From: an uncultured Clostridia bacterium
GTDB lineage: Bacteria; Bacillota; Clostridia; Oscillospirales; CAG-272
Assembly (NCBI GenBank): GCA_944381085.1
Contig: CALWJX010000003.1
Location: 80,616-144,615, forward strand
DNA length: 64,000 bases
Reading direction: 5' to 3'
Within the stretch, counting starts at the first letter, position 1, and every line of letters starts with the position of its first letter. A model generated the notes under the pieces. The model was not told the origin of the DNA, did no database searches, and saw nothing but the letters and a program-made list of their open reading frames with translations. This document shows, in pieces, positions 54,848 to 63,557 of the stretch. The translations under genes were made by a program, and so were the position numbers.

Positions 54848-54893
54848 AGCCGCATACACCTGACATTCAATGTCTTCTGTGTGCGGCTTCTGT
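54848..54893 (+). terminator. Terminator after the GH15-like gene
   Basis: AGCCGCA pairs with TGCGGCT with a further CAC/GTG after a 2-nt bulge; TTCTGTTTTCC follows on the + strand. Confidence 0.65.
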
Positions 54894-54966
54894 TTTCCTT
54901 CGGATAGTCATATCCTCAAAGGCGTCAAAGTGTGATTTGTACAGTCCGATAAATGCTTTTTTCATG

Positions 54967-55038
54967 TTTCAACAGTCTTTTGACATAAAACAGCCTCCTA
55001 TGGCAGCCGTTTATTTCCGCCAAGAAGACTGTTTTATT
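54967..55038. terminator. Bidirectional hairpin between the GH15-like gene and serA
   Basis: AACAGTCTT (54967-54975) pairs with AAGACTGTT (55025-55033), with TTATTATTTT after it on the + strand. On the minus strand TTTTGTGA-like sequence is a weaker U-run; it may end the serC-serA transcript. Confidence 0.6.
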
Positions 55039-55069
55039 ATTTTCGTATACGGGCTTATGCGAATAATGA

Positions 55070-56224
55070 TTAAATAACCCTTACTCTTATAATACCTTCA
55101 ATATTTTTGATTTTATCTACCGAAACCTTGCCGATATCTCCCGCGATATCGGTAACCGTATAGGCGACGTCTCCGCGCGACTTATTTGTCATGTTTTCAA
55201 TGTTGATATTGTTCTCCGACAAAAGGGCGGTTATCTGTGAAAGCATTGTGGGAATATTTTTGTGCAGGACACAGATGCGGTGGTCTCCGCTGCGGGGCAT
55301 AACAAGCGCCGGGAAGTTGACGCTGTTCCTGATATTGCCGTTTTCAAGATAGTCCTTGAGTTCAAGAGCCGCCATCACGGCGCAGTTATCCTCCGATTCC
55401 TCGGTGGAAGCGCCGAGATGAGGAATGGCAATGATCCCGGGCACATTTATGATTTCCTCTGAGGGGAAATCGGTCACATACGCGGAAACCTTTCCGGACG
55501 CCAGCGCCTCCTTGAGGTCGTCGATCACCACAAGGTCTGCCCGTGAGAAGTTAAGAATTTTCACGCCGTCTTTCATCTGGGCGATAGTCTCTTTATTTAT
55601 CATTCCTTTGGTCTGGGGCGTCGCGGGAACATGAAGCGTTATATAATCGGAAACCGCATATATATTTTCGTATGTAGCCGCTTTTTTGATGTGGTGGTTG
55701 ATATTCCACGCGCCTTCAACCGAAAGGTACGGGTCGCAGCCCACAACATCCATGCCGAGATGTACGGCGGTATTTGCGACCATGCCGCCGATAGCGCCAA
55801 GACCGATTATGCCAAGCGTTTTACCCTTAATCTCGGTACCGGCAAATTTGCTCTTTCCCTTTTCGACCGCTTTTGCCACATCGTCCGAAAGTGTCTTGAC
55901 CCATTCTATCCCGCCCACGATGTTTCTTGAGGCAAGTATAAGCGCGCACAGAACAAGCTCCTTGACGCCGTTCGCGTTTGCTCCGGGAGTGTTAAAAACC
56001 ACTATTCCCGCGTCCGTGCAGCGCTCAAGCGGAATATTGTTCACTCCGGCTCCCGCGCGGGCTATTGCCTTGAGCTCCGGATTGAATTCCATATCGTGCA
56101 TTGCCGCCGATCTGACCATTATTCCGTCCGGCGCGCCGACACTGTCTCCGACATTGTACATATTGCGGTCAAGCTTATCCGTTCCTACAGCCGCAATCTT
56201 ATTCATTAACAATATATTATTCAT
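55070..56224 (-). CDS. serA: D-3-phosphoglycerate dehydrogenase
   Basis: 384 residues from ATG 56224, 7 nt after GAGGAG. Rossmann domain with GLGAIGG (about 140-146), RADLVVIDDL and HLGASTEESE with the catalytic Arg, Glu, His set; C-terminal ACT domain (about 315-384; CVLHKNIPTMLSQITALL) suggests feedback control by serine. It oxidises 3-phosphoglycerate to 3-phosphohydroxypyruvate, the entry to serine. serC is upstream on the same strand (56471-57568), 246 nt away, so both are probably one transcript. Leader hairpin 56240-56254. Confidence 0.95.
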   Translation of the reverse strand: MNNILLMNKIAAVGTDKLDRNMYNVGDSVGAPDGIMVRSAAMHDMEFNPELKAIARAGAGVNNIPLERCTDAGIVVFNTPGANANGVKELVLCALILASRNIVGGIEWVKTLSDDVAKAVEKGKSKFAGTEIKGKTLGIIGLGAIGGMVANTAVHLGMDVVGCDPYLSVEGAWNINHHIKKAATYENIYAVSDYITLHVPATPQTKGMINKETIAQMKDGVKILNFSRADLVVIDDLKEALASGKVSAYVTDFPSEEIINVPGIIAIPHLGASTEESEDNCAVMAALELKDYLENGNIRNSVNFPALVMPRSGDHRICVLHKNIPTMLSQITALLSENNINIENMTNKSRGDVAYTVTDIAGDIGKVSVDKIKNIEGIIRVRVI

Positions 56225-56239
56225 AATAATACTCCTCAC

Positions 56240-56254
56240 GCCGCCCAACGCGGC
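56240..56254. promoter_or_regulatory. GC hairpin directly before a Shine-Dalgarno, copy 2
   Basis: GCCGC-CCAAC-GCGGC. On the minus strand TTTGAGCCGCGTTGGGCGGC precedes GTGAGGAGTATTATTATG of serA. The flanking TTTGA and ATTATTATG match copy 1. Confidence 0.6.
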
Positions 56255-56470
56255 TCAAATAAATTTATAGCTTTCGGGTTTCTCGTTTAGCAAAACAATC
56301 GCGTGACAAAAATTTGCTTTGACAAGACATAAAGTATTCGGTCTTTCAGAAAATTCACACGTGAAATCGCATCTATTTTGAGACGCCGAAATATATCCGC
56401 GCTGTTCTCCGAAATAACTTTTGTAATGTTTTTATTTTGAAAACTCTCCGAAAATCCTCGGTATTCCGTC

Positions 56471-57568
56471 TCACGCCTTGGGATTTTCCTCGGCAAATTT
56501 TTTCATGAACCCTACAAGCGCTTCAACACCCTCATACGGCATGGCGTTGTAAATCGAAGCTCTCATTCCTCCGACGGAACGGTGACCTTTGAGGTTCTTC
56601 AGCCCGGCGGCGGAAGCCTCGGAGGCAAACTTCTTGTCAAGGTCTGAGTTGCCCGTAACAAAGGTTACGTTCATCATGGACCTCGAAGACGGTTTGACGG
56701 GCGCGATGTAATAATTCTGACTGTCAAGATACCCGTACAGCAAAGCCGCCTTTTTCTCGTTCATTTTCTTCATTGCTTCAAGTCCGCCGATGCTAAGTAT
56801 CCATTCATATACAAGCTTTGCCATATATATGGTGTAGCAGGGGGGAGTATTGTACATAGATCCGTTGTCCGCCATAACTTTCCAATCAAGCATGGTGGGC
56901 ATTTTCTCTTCCGCATATCCGAGCAGATCCTCACGCACGATTACAATAGTAAGTCCTGCGGGCGCCATATTTTTCTGTGCTCCGGCATATATGACCCCGA
57001 ACTTTGTCACGTCCACCGGTTCGGAAATAATGCACGAGGACATGTCTGCGACGAGCGGCACGTTTCCGGTCTCGGGTATGTAATCAAATTTTGTCCCGTA
57101 TATTGTGTTGTTAAAGCAAATGTGAAGGTAGGACGCGCTCTGGTCTACCATATCCGGGGTTATGACCGGTACATGATCAAAATTATCGTCCTTTGTTGTG
57201 GCGATGCACTCGGCGTTATATCCGAGCTTTACCGCTTCCTTGAAAGCTTTTCCGGAAAACTGACCCGAAACCGCGTAAAGACCTTTTTTCGATTCGGTCC
57301 TGTTTATAAGGTTAAGAGGCACTGCGGCAAACTGAGTGGACGCCCCGCCCTGCAAAAAGAGAACTTTATAGTTGTCGGGAATATTCATAAGCCTGCGAAG
57401 CATACTCTCGGCGTCGTTGATAATTGCCTCATATTCCGGAGATCGGTGACTCATCTCCATAACCGACATTCCGGAATTTCCGTAGCAGACCAATTCGCTT
57501 GCTGCTTTTTCAAGTACCGGTAAAGGAAGCATGGATGGTCCTGCCGAAAAGTTGTAAACTCTGTTCAT
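56471..57568 (-). CDS. serC: Phosphoserine aminotransferase
   Basis: 365 residues from ATG 57568, with GGAAAGGA 7 nt upstream; the longer frame to 57685 has no homology. NFSAGPSMLP start, GGASTQFAAVPLN and the PLP Lys in GVIYAGAQKNMAPAGLT (about 195), then GGMRASIYNAMPYEGVEALV. PLP-dependent class V aminotransferase that converts 3-phosphohydroxypyruvate plus glutamate to O-phosphoserine. Promoter at 57694-57722. First gene of the serC-serA unit; no serB is seen. Confidence 0.96.
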   Translation of the reverse strand: MNRVYNFSAGPSMLPLPVLEKAASELVCYGNSGMSVMEMSHRSPEYEAIINDAESMLRRLMNIPDNYKVLFLQGGASTQFAAVPLNLINRTESKKGLYAVSGQFSGKAFKEAVKLGYNAECIATTKDDNFDHVPVITPDMVDQSASYLHICFNNTIYGTKFDYIPETGNVPLVADMSSCIISEPVDVTKFGVIYAGAQKNMAPAGLTIVIVREDLLGYAEEKMPTMLDWKVMADNGSMYNTPPCYTIYMAKLVYEWILSIGGLEAMKKMNEKKAALLYGYLDSQNYYIAPVKPSSRSMMNVTFVTGNSDLDKKFASEASAAGLKNLKGHRSVGGMRASIYNAMPYEGVEALVGFMKKFAEENPKA

Positions 57569-57584
57569 AAAATAATCCTTTCCT

Positions 57585-57598
57585 GCCGCCAAACGGCG
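57585..57598. promoter_or_regulatory. GC hairpin directly before a Shine-Dalgarno, copy 3 (degenerate)
   Basis: GCCG-CCAAAC-GGCG on the + strand; on the minus strand it precedes AGGAAAGGATTATTTTATG of serC. A second GC-rich hairpin region lies at 57601-57620. Similar to copies 1 and 2 but less exact. Confidence 0.45.
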
Positions 57599-57693
57599 AC
57601 AAACCGCCGCGCGGCGCCGTTTAATCCCATCGGACAAGCGACCCTTGCGCCGATCTCCGTTTTTCTCAAAAATTTTATTCTGCAATATTATAA

Positions 57694-57722
57694 TTATACA
57701 TCAAAAACCTATTTGCGTCAAG
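57694..57722 (-). promoter_or_regulatory. Promoter of serC
   Basis: On the minus strand TTGACG (57722-57717), 17-nt spacer, TATAAT (57699-57694), 126 nt before the ATG. The leader is long and GC-rich towards its end. No other gene is seen in 57569-57881. Confidence 0.75.
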
Positions 57723-57881
57723 GGATTTTGATAAATTACGCTTTTGTCTTACAAATGTTTGTATATTTAAACATATAAACCCGATTAATAAAAATTTTTT
57801 TGTGGATAGTGATAACCGAAAAAAGCCTTTTCCACCCGGTTCGCCTTGCTTTAAAATGCGATACGGGACACGGAAATTATA

Positions 57882-59252
57882 TCAGGCTCCCTTTTCGAGA
57901 ATTTTTCTGATGTTCAGCAAAAACAGCGTCAGACAGCATATGACCGCGATTATGTCGGCTGCCGGTTCCGCGACATAAATACCCATCACATCGCCGCCCA
58001 TAACAATGGGGAATATAAGCGCGAAAGGAATGAGCAGTATTACCTTTCTCAGCAAAGCCACAAACAGTGAGATTTTAGCCTGACCCAGCGCCATAAAAGC
58101 GGTCTGACAGCTCAGCTGTATGCCGAAAATCAGCATCCCGCACATAAATATCGGCATAACCCTGTCAACCAAAGCTATAAGCTCGCGGTTTTCCGTAAAC
58201 AGCGACGCGTAAAAAGACGGGAACAGCATGGTGCTCAAGGCAATTACAAACGAGGCGGAAACCACCAGCAAAGTCATGCGTTTGAAAGTCTGTATTACCC
58301 TGTCTTTGTTCCCGGCGCCGAAATTATAGCTCATAATCGGCTGTACGCCCTGAGTAAATCCGTTAATGGGAGTGGTTATAAACTGCATAACGCTTTGCAG
58401 AATAGTAAGCGAGCCGACATAAAGGTCCCCGCCGTACTTCTGGAGTCCGCTGTTAAGAACGATAGATATCAGCGCCTCGGTTGACTGCATGATAAACGGG
58501 GAGACGCCGAGCGCCATAACGCTTCCTATCACTTTAATATCCGGTTTCAAACACTCTGATTTTATGCGAAGCTCGGACTTACCCGACACAAGAAACAAAA
58601 AGACCCAAAGAGCGGAAAAAAGCTGAGATATTACGGTTGCTATTGCCGCGCCTTTCACTCCCATATCAAAGGCAAATATGAAGATCGGGTCAAGTATAAT
58701 ATTGGTAATCGCGCCTATCAGCACCGAAAACATTGCCGTTTTGGACTTGCCCTGCGCTGTGATAAAGGAATTTAATCCTATTGATACCTGTACAAATAAG
58801 GTCCCGAGCAAATATATGGATATATACTCGTCCGCGTAAGGATAGGTTACCTCGGACGCCCCGACCAATTCAAGAAATGGCTTTTTTACAGCCATAAAAA
58901 CCGCGGTCAGAATCACCGAGAAGACGATTATCATAAAAGTCGCGTTGCCCAGAATCTTTTCAGCCCGCCTGCGGTCTCCCTTGCCCATGGCAATCGACGC
59001 CAACGGCGCGCCTCCGAATCCGGCAAACGCGGCAAACGCCGACACGAACATTATTATGGGGTTGCATACTCCCAGCCCTGTCAGCGCGTCACTGCCGATA
59101 ACCTCTATATGCCCTATATATATTCTGTCAACAATGTTGTAAAGCATATTTACAATCTGGGCTATCAGTACCGGAACACCCATTGTAAATATTAGTTTCC
59201 ATATGCTTCCCCTTGAAAGCTTTTCTTCTTCCGATATTTTATTGGATTCCAT
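57882..59252 (-). CDS. MATE-family efflux transporter
   Basis: 456 residues, twelve predicted helices; begins SRGSIWKLIFTMGVPVLIAQIVNMLYNIVDR, with the conserved TAQGKSKTAM loop and GVQPIMSYNFGAGN in the second half, features of the MATE NorM/DinF branch. Exports cationic or drug-like compounds with sodium or proton gradients. ATG follows GAAGGATAT. A bidirectional hairpin at 59345-59385 lies upstream. Intact, unlike the related 48580-49497 pseudogene. Confidence 0.92.
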   Translation of the reverse strand: MESNKISEEEKLSRGSIWKLIFTMGVPVLIAQIVNMLYNIVDRIYIGHIEVIGSDALTGLGVCNPIIMFVSAFAAFAGFGGAPLASIAMGKGDRRRAEKILGNATFMIIVFSVILTAVFMAVKKPFLELVGASEVTYPYADEYISIYLLGTLFVQVSIGLNSFITAQGKSKTAMFSVLIGAITNIILDPIFIFAFDMGVKGAAIATVISQLFSALWVFLFLVSGKSELRIKSECLKPDIKVIGSVMALGVSPFIMQSTEALISIVLNSGLQKYGGDLYVGSLTILQSVMQFITTPINGFTQGVQPIMSYNFGAGNKDRVIQTFKRMTLLVVSASFVIALSTMLFPSFYASLFTENRELIALVDRVMPIFMCGMLIFGIQLSCQTAFMALGQAKISLFVALLRKVILLIPFALIFPIVMGGDVMGIYVAEPAADIIAVICCLTLFLLNIRKILEKGA

Positions 59253-59344
59253 TTATACGATATCCTTCCCTGTTATACGTTTTTGTCCGCAAACGACAAA
59301 AAAGCGCAAATATACTCTCCCGCGCCGGGGAGAGTTCTCAAAGC

Positions 59345-59385
59345 CTAAAAGTCCCACACTATGAAAATAAATATGTGTGACTTTT
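59345..59385. terminator. Bidirectional hairpin upstream of the MATE gene
   Basis: AAGTC-CACA-TAT arms around GAAAATAA, with TTTTT on both strands. It lies between the solitary repeat-RNA unit and the MATE gene and could end that RNA's transcript or attenuate the MATE gene. Confidence 0.65.
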
Positions 59386-59511
59386 TCATATAAATATTTA
59401 TTTAAATCAGTAGAAAAGATACACTCTTAAAGCTAATCCAAACTCAAAACTTTCGCTTACAGTCAGAAAATATTATTGTTTGGACTCATTTACCGTGTTG
59501 TTGTTTTAAGA

Positions 59512-59590
59512 ATAAAGCCCGGACAGTTTTGCGACGCGAAACCGCGAAACACAAGCGAGTTAAACAGTATTTGTTTGATCCTTTTGCTTG
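59512..59590 (-). ncRNA. Solitary, diverged copy of the 83-bp element with its own promoter
   Basis: Compared with 38816-39147, the block CCCGGACAGTTTTGC is identical, the next hairpin arm has compensating and wobble changes, and the first stem is changed on both sides (ACAAGC/GCTTGT instead of ACAGC/GCTGT) with a loop that keeps AAA, TCAAA and AAATA blocks. On the minus strand it follows TATAAT by about 7 nt and ends in TCCGGGCTTTATTCTT. Two-sided stem changes argue for a conserved RNA or palindrome structure. Too short and palindromic to code. Confidence 0.55.
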
Positions 59591-59595
59591 TATAC

Positions 59596-59624
59596 ATTAT
59601 ATCATTTGGGCATTATTTTGTCAA
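59596..59624 (-). promoter_or_regulatory. Promoter of the solitary element
   Basis: On the minus strand TTGACA (59624-59619), 17-nt spacer ending TGA, TATAAT (59601-59596), the same extended -10 layout as the array promoter at 39168-39196. Confidence 0.8.
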
Positions 59625-59869
59625 GCATATTACAAAATTTCAAATATCCGCAAGGCATTATTTATCCGAATAAAAAGTCTGAACGTATGAGTGCTTTTTA
59701 TTACTGATAAAATTCCGTAAAAAAGCGCAAAATCTCATAAAATTCAAACAAACACAAACAGTAAAAATAAGTACAAATTCCGCGTCTCTTACAATTAACG
59801 CCAAATTATTCATGATTACAATAAAAGTCATAACCATTGACGAAAAAAGCGGAAATTTGTAAAAAAACA

Positions 59870-59898
59870 TTGACATTTTAAAAAAACAAATATATAAT
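59870..59898 (+). promoter_or_regulatory. Promoter of the 60 kb ABC exporter
   Basis: TTGACA (59870-59875), 17-nt spacer, TATAAT (59893-59898). The leader to 60033 is about 128 nt and contains an AAAGGCGG followed by ATG at 59971 (a 6-codon ORF) and complementary TGTCTG/CAGACA segments. Remaining 59253-60032 sequence is covered by the hairpin, the solitary element and this promoter. Confidence 0.8.
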
Positions 59899-60032
59899 AA
59901 AAGCAAATTGCTCTGCGAAAAAGTCCTGCGCCATTGATTTCGGGAAAATATTATTATTAAAGAAAGGCGGATGTCTGTGTTTTTCATTTGAAAATTTTGC
60001 GGTTTTAAGTCGCTGACAGACAAAAAATCATT

Positions 60033-61838
60033 ATGAAAAATAACTTAAACAAGGTCCGAAATATTTTCTGGCTGTACAAACCGTATTGGAAATACAGCAA
60101 ACCATATGTGATACTGACACTGTTATTCTGGATAATAGCAGTCCCCATGGCAAGAATACTTGCGGTTATTTTTCCGGCTCAGGTTATGGGCGCGCTTGAT
60201 TCCGGAGCTTCATGGGGGAAAATACTGCTTTTGGTCATTGCATTTCAATGCGCGATAGCGTTTATTCCGCTCGTGGAAGATATTTATATGTACTTTTTAA
60301 AGAACATCGCGAACGTGAAAATAGACCTGAAGATAAAACGCGGCGTATACCTTCAGGTGCTCAAAACCGACTATAAGTACATTGACGACCCCGAATATTA
60401 TGACAAGTATAAATGGGCAATAGATCAGCACTCGGCAAATTCCGCAGAGGCGTTTTCCCTGATAAATCAAACGATTTCGGCAATTGTCGTAATTGTATCC
60501 CTGATAGGCATAGTCGCGGCGAACAATCTGATAGTAGTCCTGTTGTGCTTTGTCAGCATGATAATAAGGCTTTACGCGGCGTTTCAATACAACAAAGCAG
60601 ACCTGAAAATGGAAGATGAAATCGTGCCGGTTGACCGCAGGCTGGAATATACACGCCGGATATTTTATCTCAAAAATTACAGCGCAGATTTGAAAAGCAC
60701 AGGATTAAGAAATTATATATTTAAAAACTACGACAAAATGTCCGGCAAAAAAATTTCGATTCTCAAAAAGTCCGGTCTAAAATTTTTTCTGTGGTCGGCT
60801 CTCGGAGATATAGTATACCGGGTCATAATGATAGCCATAATTCTGATAATCGCTTATAACATCTATACCGGGAATATTATCGGGTCTGCCACTTATATGA
60901 CTATTATGCTCTCGATCGAAAAGCTCGACGAATATCTTTACGATTTGTTTGAAATGATAAAATCAGGCGACAGACTGGGAATGCACGGTGAAAAAATACG
61001 TGAATTTTTCAGCGTTATTTCAAAAATAGAGACAAACGAAAGCTCACAAAATACAAAACCGACTTCCGGAGCGTTTTCGGTGGAATTCAAAAACGCTTTC
61101 TTTACATACCCTAACTCAGACTTCAAGATAAACAACTTTAATCTGTACATTAATCCCGGAGAAAAGGTTGCCATAGTCGGGCGAAACGGGGTCGGAAAAT
61201 CAACCTTGGTCAAATTGCTTATGCGTTTTTATGATGTTGACAACGGAAGTATCCGTATAAACGGAATAGATATAAAATCGTACGACGTCAACGAACTCAG
61301 AAGCAGAATAGGCGCGGCGTTTCAGAATTCCAATATATACGCCATGTCTTTTTCGGACAATATCGGTTTGTACGGAAGCGCGGATGACAACACGCTTGAA
61401 TATATCGTCAAAAAAACCGGATTAAACAGCGTTCTTGAGAAAAACCACGCGGATATTACAACAGAGGTGACAAAGGAATTTGACGAAAACGGCATAGAAC
61501 TGTCCGGAGGCGAAATACAGAAAATGGCAATCGCGCGGCTTTTTACCCGCGATTTCGGCTTACTGATATTTGACGAACCCTCGTCTGCTCTTGATCCTCT
61601 ATCCGAATATGAAATGACTAAGCTTATTCTTGACGGCAGTAACCTTACAACAACAATTATTGTCGCGCACCGTTTGTCCACCATTAGAAATGTAGACAGA
61701 ATCATTGTGGTTGACAACGGAAGCATAAAAGAAACGGGGACTCATGACGAGCTGATGCTTTTGCACGGCGAGTACTATGAAATGTTTACAAAGCAGGCGG
61801 AGAATTATTTGGACAACGCAAAAAATCCAAGTACATAA
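60033..61838 (+). CDS. ABC exporter (membrane and ATPase domains fused)
   Basis: 601 residues. Membrane domain about 25-320 with six helices (FWIIAVPMARILAVIFPAQVMG and others); ATPase domain: Walker A GRNGVGKST (about 383-391), signature LSGGEIQKMA, Walker B LLIFDEPSSALDP, H-loop AHRLS. A homodimeric exporter of the peptide/lipid/drug type. The ATG at 60033 has no good ribosome binding site; frame is closed upstream by TAA near 60006, so the start is close to this point. Promoter at 59870-59898 and terminator at 61898-61952 make a monocistronic unit. Cargo unknown. Confidence 0.88.
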   Translation: MKNNLNKVRNIFWLYKPYWKYSKPYVILTLLFWIIAVPMARILAVIFPAQVMGALDSGASWGKILLLVIAFQCAIAFIPLVEDIYMYFLKNIANVKIDLKIKRGVYLQVLKTDYKYIDDPEYYDKYKWAIDQHSANSAEAFSLINQTISAIVVIVSLIGIVAANNLIVVLLCFVSMIIRLYAAFQYNKADLKMEDEIVPVDRRLEYTRRIFYLKNYSADLKSTGLRNYIFKNYDKMSGKKISILKKSGLKFFLWSALGDIVYRVIMIAIILIIAYNIYTGNIIGSATYMTIMLSIEKLDEYLYDLFEMIKSGDRLGMHGEKIREFFSVISKIETNESSQNTKPTSGAFSVEFKNAFFTYPNSDFKINNFNLYINPGEKVAIVGRNGVGKSTLVKLLMRFYDVDNGSIRINGIDIKSYDVNELRSRIGAAFQNSNIYAMSFSDNIGLYGSADDNTLEYIVKKTGLNSVLEKNHADITTEVTKEFDENGIELSGGEIQKMAIARLFTRDFGLLIFDEPSSALDPLSEYEMTKLILDGSNLTTTIIVAHRLSTIRNVDRIIVVDNGSIKETGTHDELMLLHGEYYEMFTKQAENYLDNAKNPST

Positions 61839-61882
61839 TTGACCTTTCATTAGGTTAAAGTTCCGCATTAAAAAATAATTTT

Positions 61883-62137
61883 TCAAGAGCAAAAAGACGC
61901 GCAGGGAGGCGGCAACATTATAACTGCCGTACCCTGTGCGATTTTCCTTTTCGGGTGGCTGTCCGGCTTATGTGACTTTTCTTTTAATGATTGCCATGTT
62001 CCGTCGTAGCGCTTGCACCACCTTTTCACGCTTGACAGACTGACTCCGTACATTCTGCTCGCAAAACTTTTGCCTTTTCTCATAGAAAGTTTCACTACCG
62101 CTTGACGTTTACGCGCTTCTTGTGCTATAATATTCAT
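61883..62137 (-). pseudogene. Transposase N-terminal helix-turn-helix remnant
   Basis: 84 codons. AQEARKRQAVVKLSMRKGKSFASRMYGVSLSSVKRWCKRYDG is the winged-helix/helix-turn-helix part found at the N terminus of IS3/IS481-type DDE transposases. After HPKRKI the frame reads into the terminator of the ABC gene, so the DDE catalytic domain is missing; about 65 N-terminal residues of the original survive. ATG follows GAGAGGAA. No terminal inverted repeats were recognised. It marks a past insertion next to the tRNA genes. Confidence 0.7.
61898..61952. terminator. Terminator of the 60 kb ABC exporter
   Basis: Outer CGC-CAGGG/CCCTG-GCG (61898-61906, 61932-61940) with inner CGGCA/TGCCG and ATTTTCCTTTT after it. 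Also overlaps the end of the transposase remnant. Confidence 0.75.
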
Positions 62138-62272
62138 GGGAAGTTCCTCTCCGATACGGTTTTGTTTGTTGTGGTGACTACATTATTCCATATCTTTGAT
62201 GAGCTTCCTTTCCTTTTTGGTTCATATCATTTTAGCACATACAGAAAGATTATTGTTTTTTTAAAAAAAGTA

Positions 62273-62301
62273 TTGACAAAACAGCCTATATATGATATAA
62301 T
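62273..62301 (+). promoter_or_regulatory. tRNA operon promoter
   Basis: TTGACA (62273-62278), 17-nt spacer ending in TGA, TATAAT (62296-62301), 46 nt before the tRNA-Leu. An extended -10 as expected for a highly expressed stable RNA gene. Confidence 0.85.
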
Positions 62302-62346
62302 ATTAAGTGCGAACCGAGAGGGATATCCGAGCGGTCGTCAATAATT

Positions 62347-62435
62347 GCCGGAATGGCGGAATTGGCAGACGCCCGGGACTTAAAATCCCGTGATACGAAA
62401 GTATCGTACCGGTTCAAGCCCGGTTTCCGGCACCA
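62347..62435 (+). tRNA. tRNA-Leu (anticodon UAA)
   Basis: 89 nt including encoded CCA. Acceptor GCCGGAA/TTCCGGC, anticodon loop CTTAAAA (anticodon TAA), a long class II variable arm GTGATACGAAAGTATCGTACC with its own stem, T arm GGTTCAAGCC. Reads UUA/UUG leucine codons. Followed 16 nt later by tRNA-fMet in one transcript. Confidence 0.97.
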
Positions 62436-62451
62436 TAAAATTTTATAATAT

Positions 62452-62529
<78 letters not shown>

Positions 62530-62533
62530 TCGG

Positions 62534-62581
62534 CGGCAGTGCCGGCATCCAATTTTGTGTGTCGACGCTGCTGTTTTTTTA
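62534..62581 (+). terminator. Probable terminator of the tRNA transcript
   Basis: CGGCAG (62534-62539) can pair with CTGCTG (62568-62573, one G-U), followed by eight T residues. Confidence 0.5.
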
Positions 62582-62630
62582 ATTCAAAACGGACGGTAAA
62601 ATCGCTTATGAACACTCTCACCGCACAGAA

Positions 62631-62667
62631 TACCCATAAAGGCATGAAAGCATTTATGGGTATTTTT
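62631..62667 (+). terminator. Second terminator downstream of the tRNA genes
   Basis: TACCCATAAA (62631-62640) and TTTATGGGTA are exact complements around a 12-nt loop, then TTTTTATT. Backup terminator. The rest of 62530-62933 shows only the promoter at 62836-62864. Confidence 0.8.
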
Positions 62668-62835
62668 ATTATTGACCATGGTGCGTAACGCGGTCGGTCT
62701 TTTTTTAACGCGGAAAACTTCGACTATATCGCAAGACCCGCCCATATTTAAAAGCAAGAAAATCGCATAGGTTCGTATTCCATACGGAAGCCGGGTAATA
62801 CTTTGGGATTACCGACAAAAAATTATTTTTAGGTA

Positions 62836-62864
62836 TTGACAAAAATAATACCATTGATTATAAT
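62836..62864 (+). promoter_or_regulatory. Promoter of the possible immunity gene
   Basis: TTGACA (62836-62841), 17-nt spacer, TATAAT (62859-62864), 70 nt before the ATG. Confidence 0.75.
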
Positions 62865-62933
62865 AAAGATAGAAATTATCCACAAAATAAGGTTTGCCTT
62901 TAAATTTTGAAGTATTTTTAACCATATATATTT

Positions 62934-63497
62934 ATGAAGAAAAGTAAAATGATTATAAATGAATATAAAAAAACTAAATGTTCATACACAATAACACTTG
63001 AGAATGTCCGTTTTGCCGAAAACGGATTTAAGATAATTGAAAAAATAATAAAACATTTTATTGTTAGTGATAAATTGTTTTTGGGCTTTTACAGAACAGA
63101 TGGTATAAATATAACATCCAAACAATTTAAAGAATATGAAAAAGAAATCAAAGATTTTTTTGAATTAAACGGAGAGTTTAAAAAGCAAGATACATATTTA
63201 GCGGTAGCACAAACAATTATTAATCATAACTTTTACAAAATTATTCCGCATATTTTTGATTATTATTTGGATACTGTCTTGTTTAATCCTAAAATCAGTT
63301 GGGACACATTTGAAAAATATCATTTTGAGTACATGGAACACACAAATGAAGATTATATAATTAATAATTATGCGGATCTTATTTTTTCATATTTTGACAG
63401 CGGAGATTTTTTGATTTGTTTCAATACGGGAAAATATGATGCTGTCAATATTCGAAATATTATTGATAACATAATATTTGATGTTGAAAATAGTTGA
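62934..63497 (+). CDS. Hypothetical protein, possible Rhs-toxin immunity protein
   Basis: 187 residues, mostly helical by composition, no signal peptide or membrane segment; rich in Lys, Ile, Asn, Phe and Tyr and clearly more AT-rich than most of the window. I do not recognise a family. It is the only intact gene between the tRNA genes and a 5'-truncated Rhs fragment that starts 60 bp downstream. In polymorphic-toxin loci the small gene adjoining an Rhs C-terminal module usually encodes the immunity protein, and such genes are AT-rich and fast-evolving. That role is inference. ATG lacks a clear ribosome binding site; an internal ATG at 62949 is an alternative. Confidence 0.6.
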   Translation: MKKSKMIINEYKKTKCSYTITLENVRFAENGFKIIEKIIKHFIVSDKLFLGFYRTDGINITSKQFKEYEKEIKDFFELNGEFKKQDTYLAVAQTIINHNFYKIIPHIFDYYLDTVLFNPKISWDTFEKYHFEYMEHTNEDYIINNYADLIFSYFDSGDFLICFNTGKYDAVNIRNIIDNIIFDVENS

Positions 63498-63557
63498 CTT
63501 TATGAAGCTTGTTTGAAAATATTGCAAAATATTCTGTCATATAGTGAGATTGTATAA

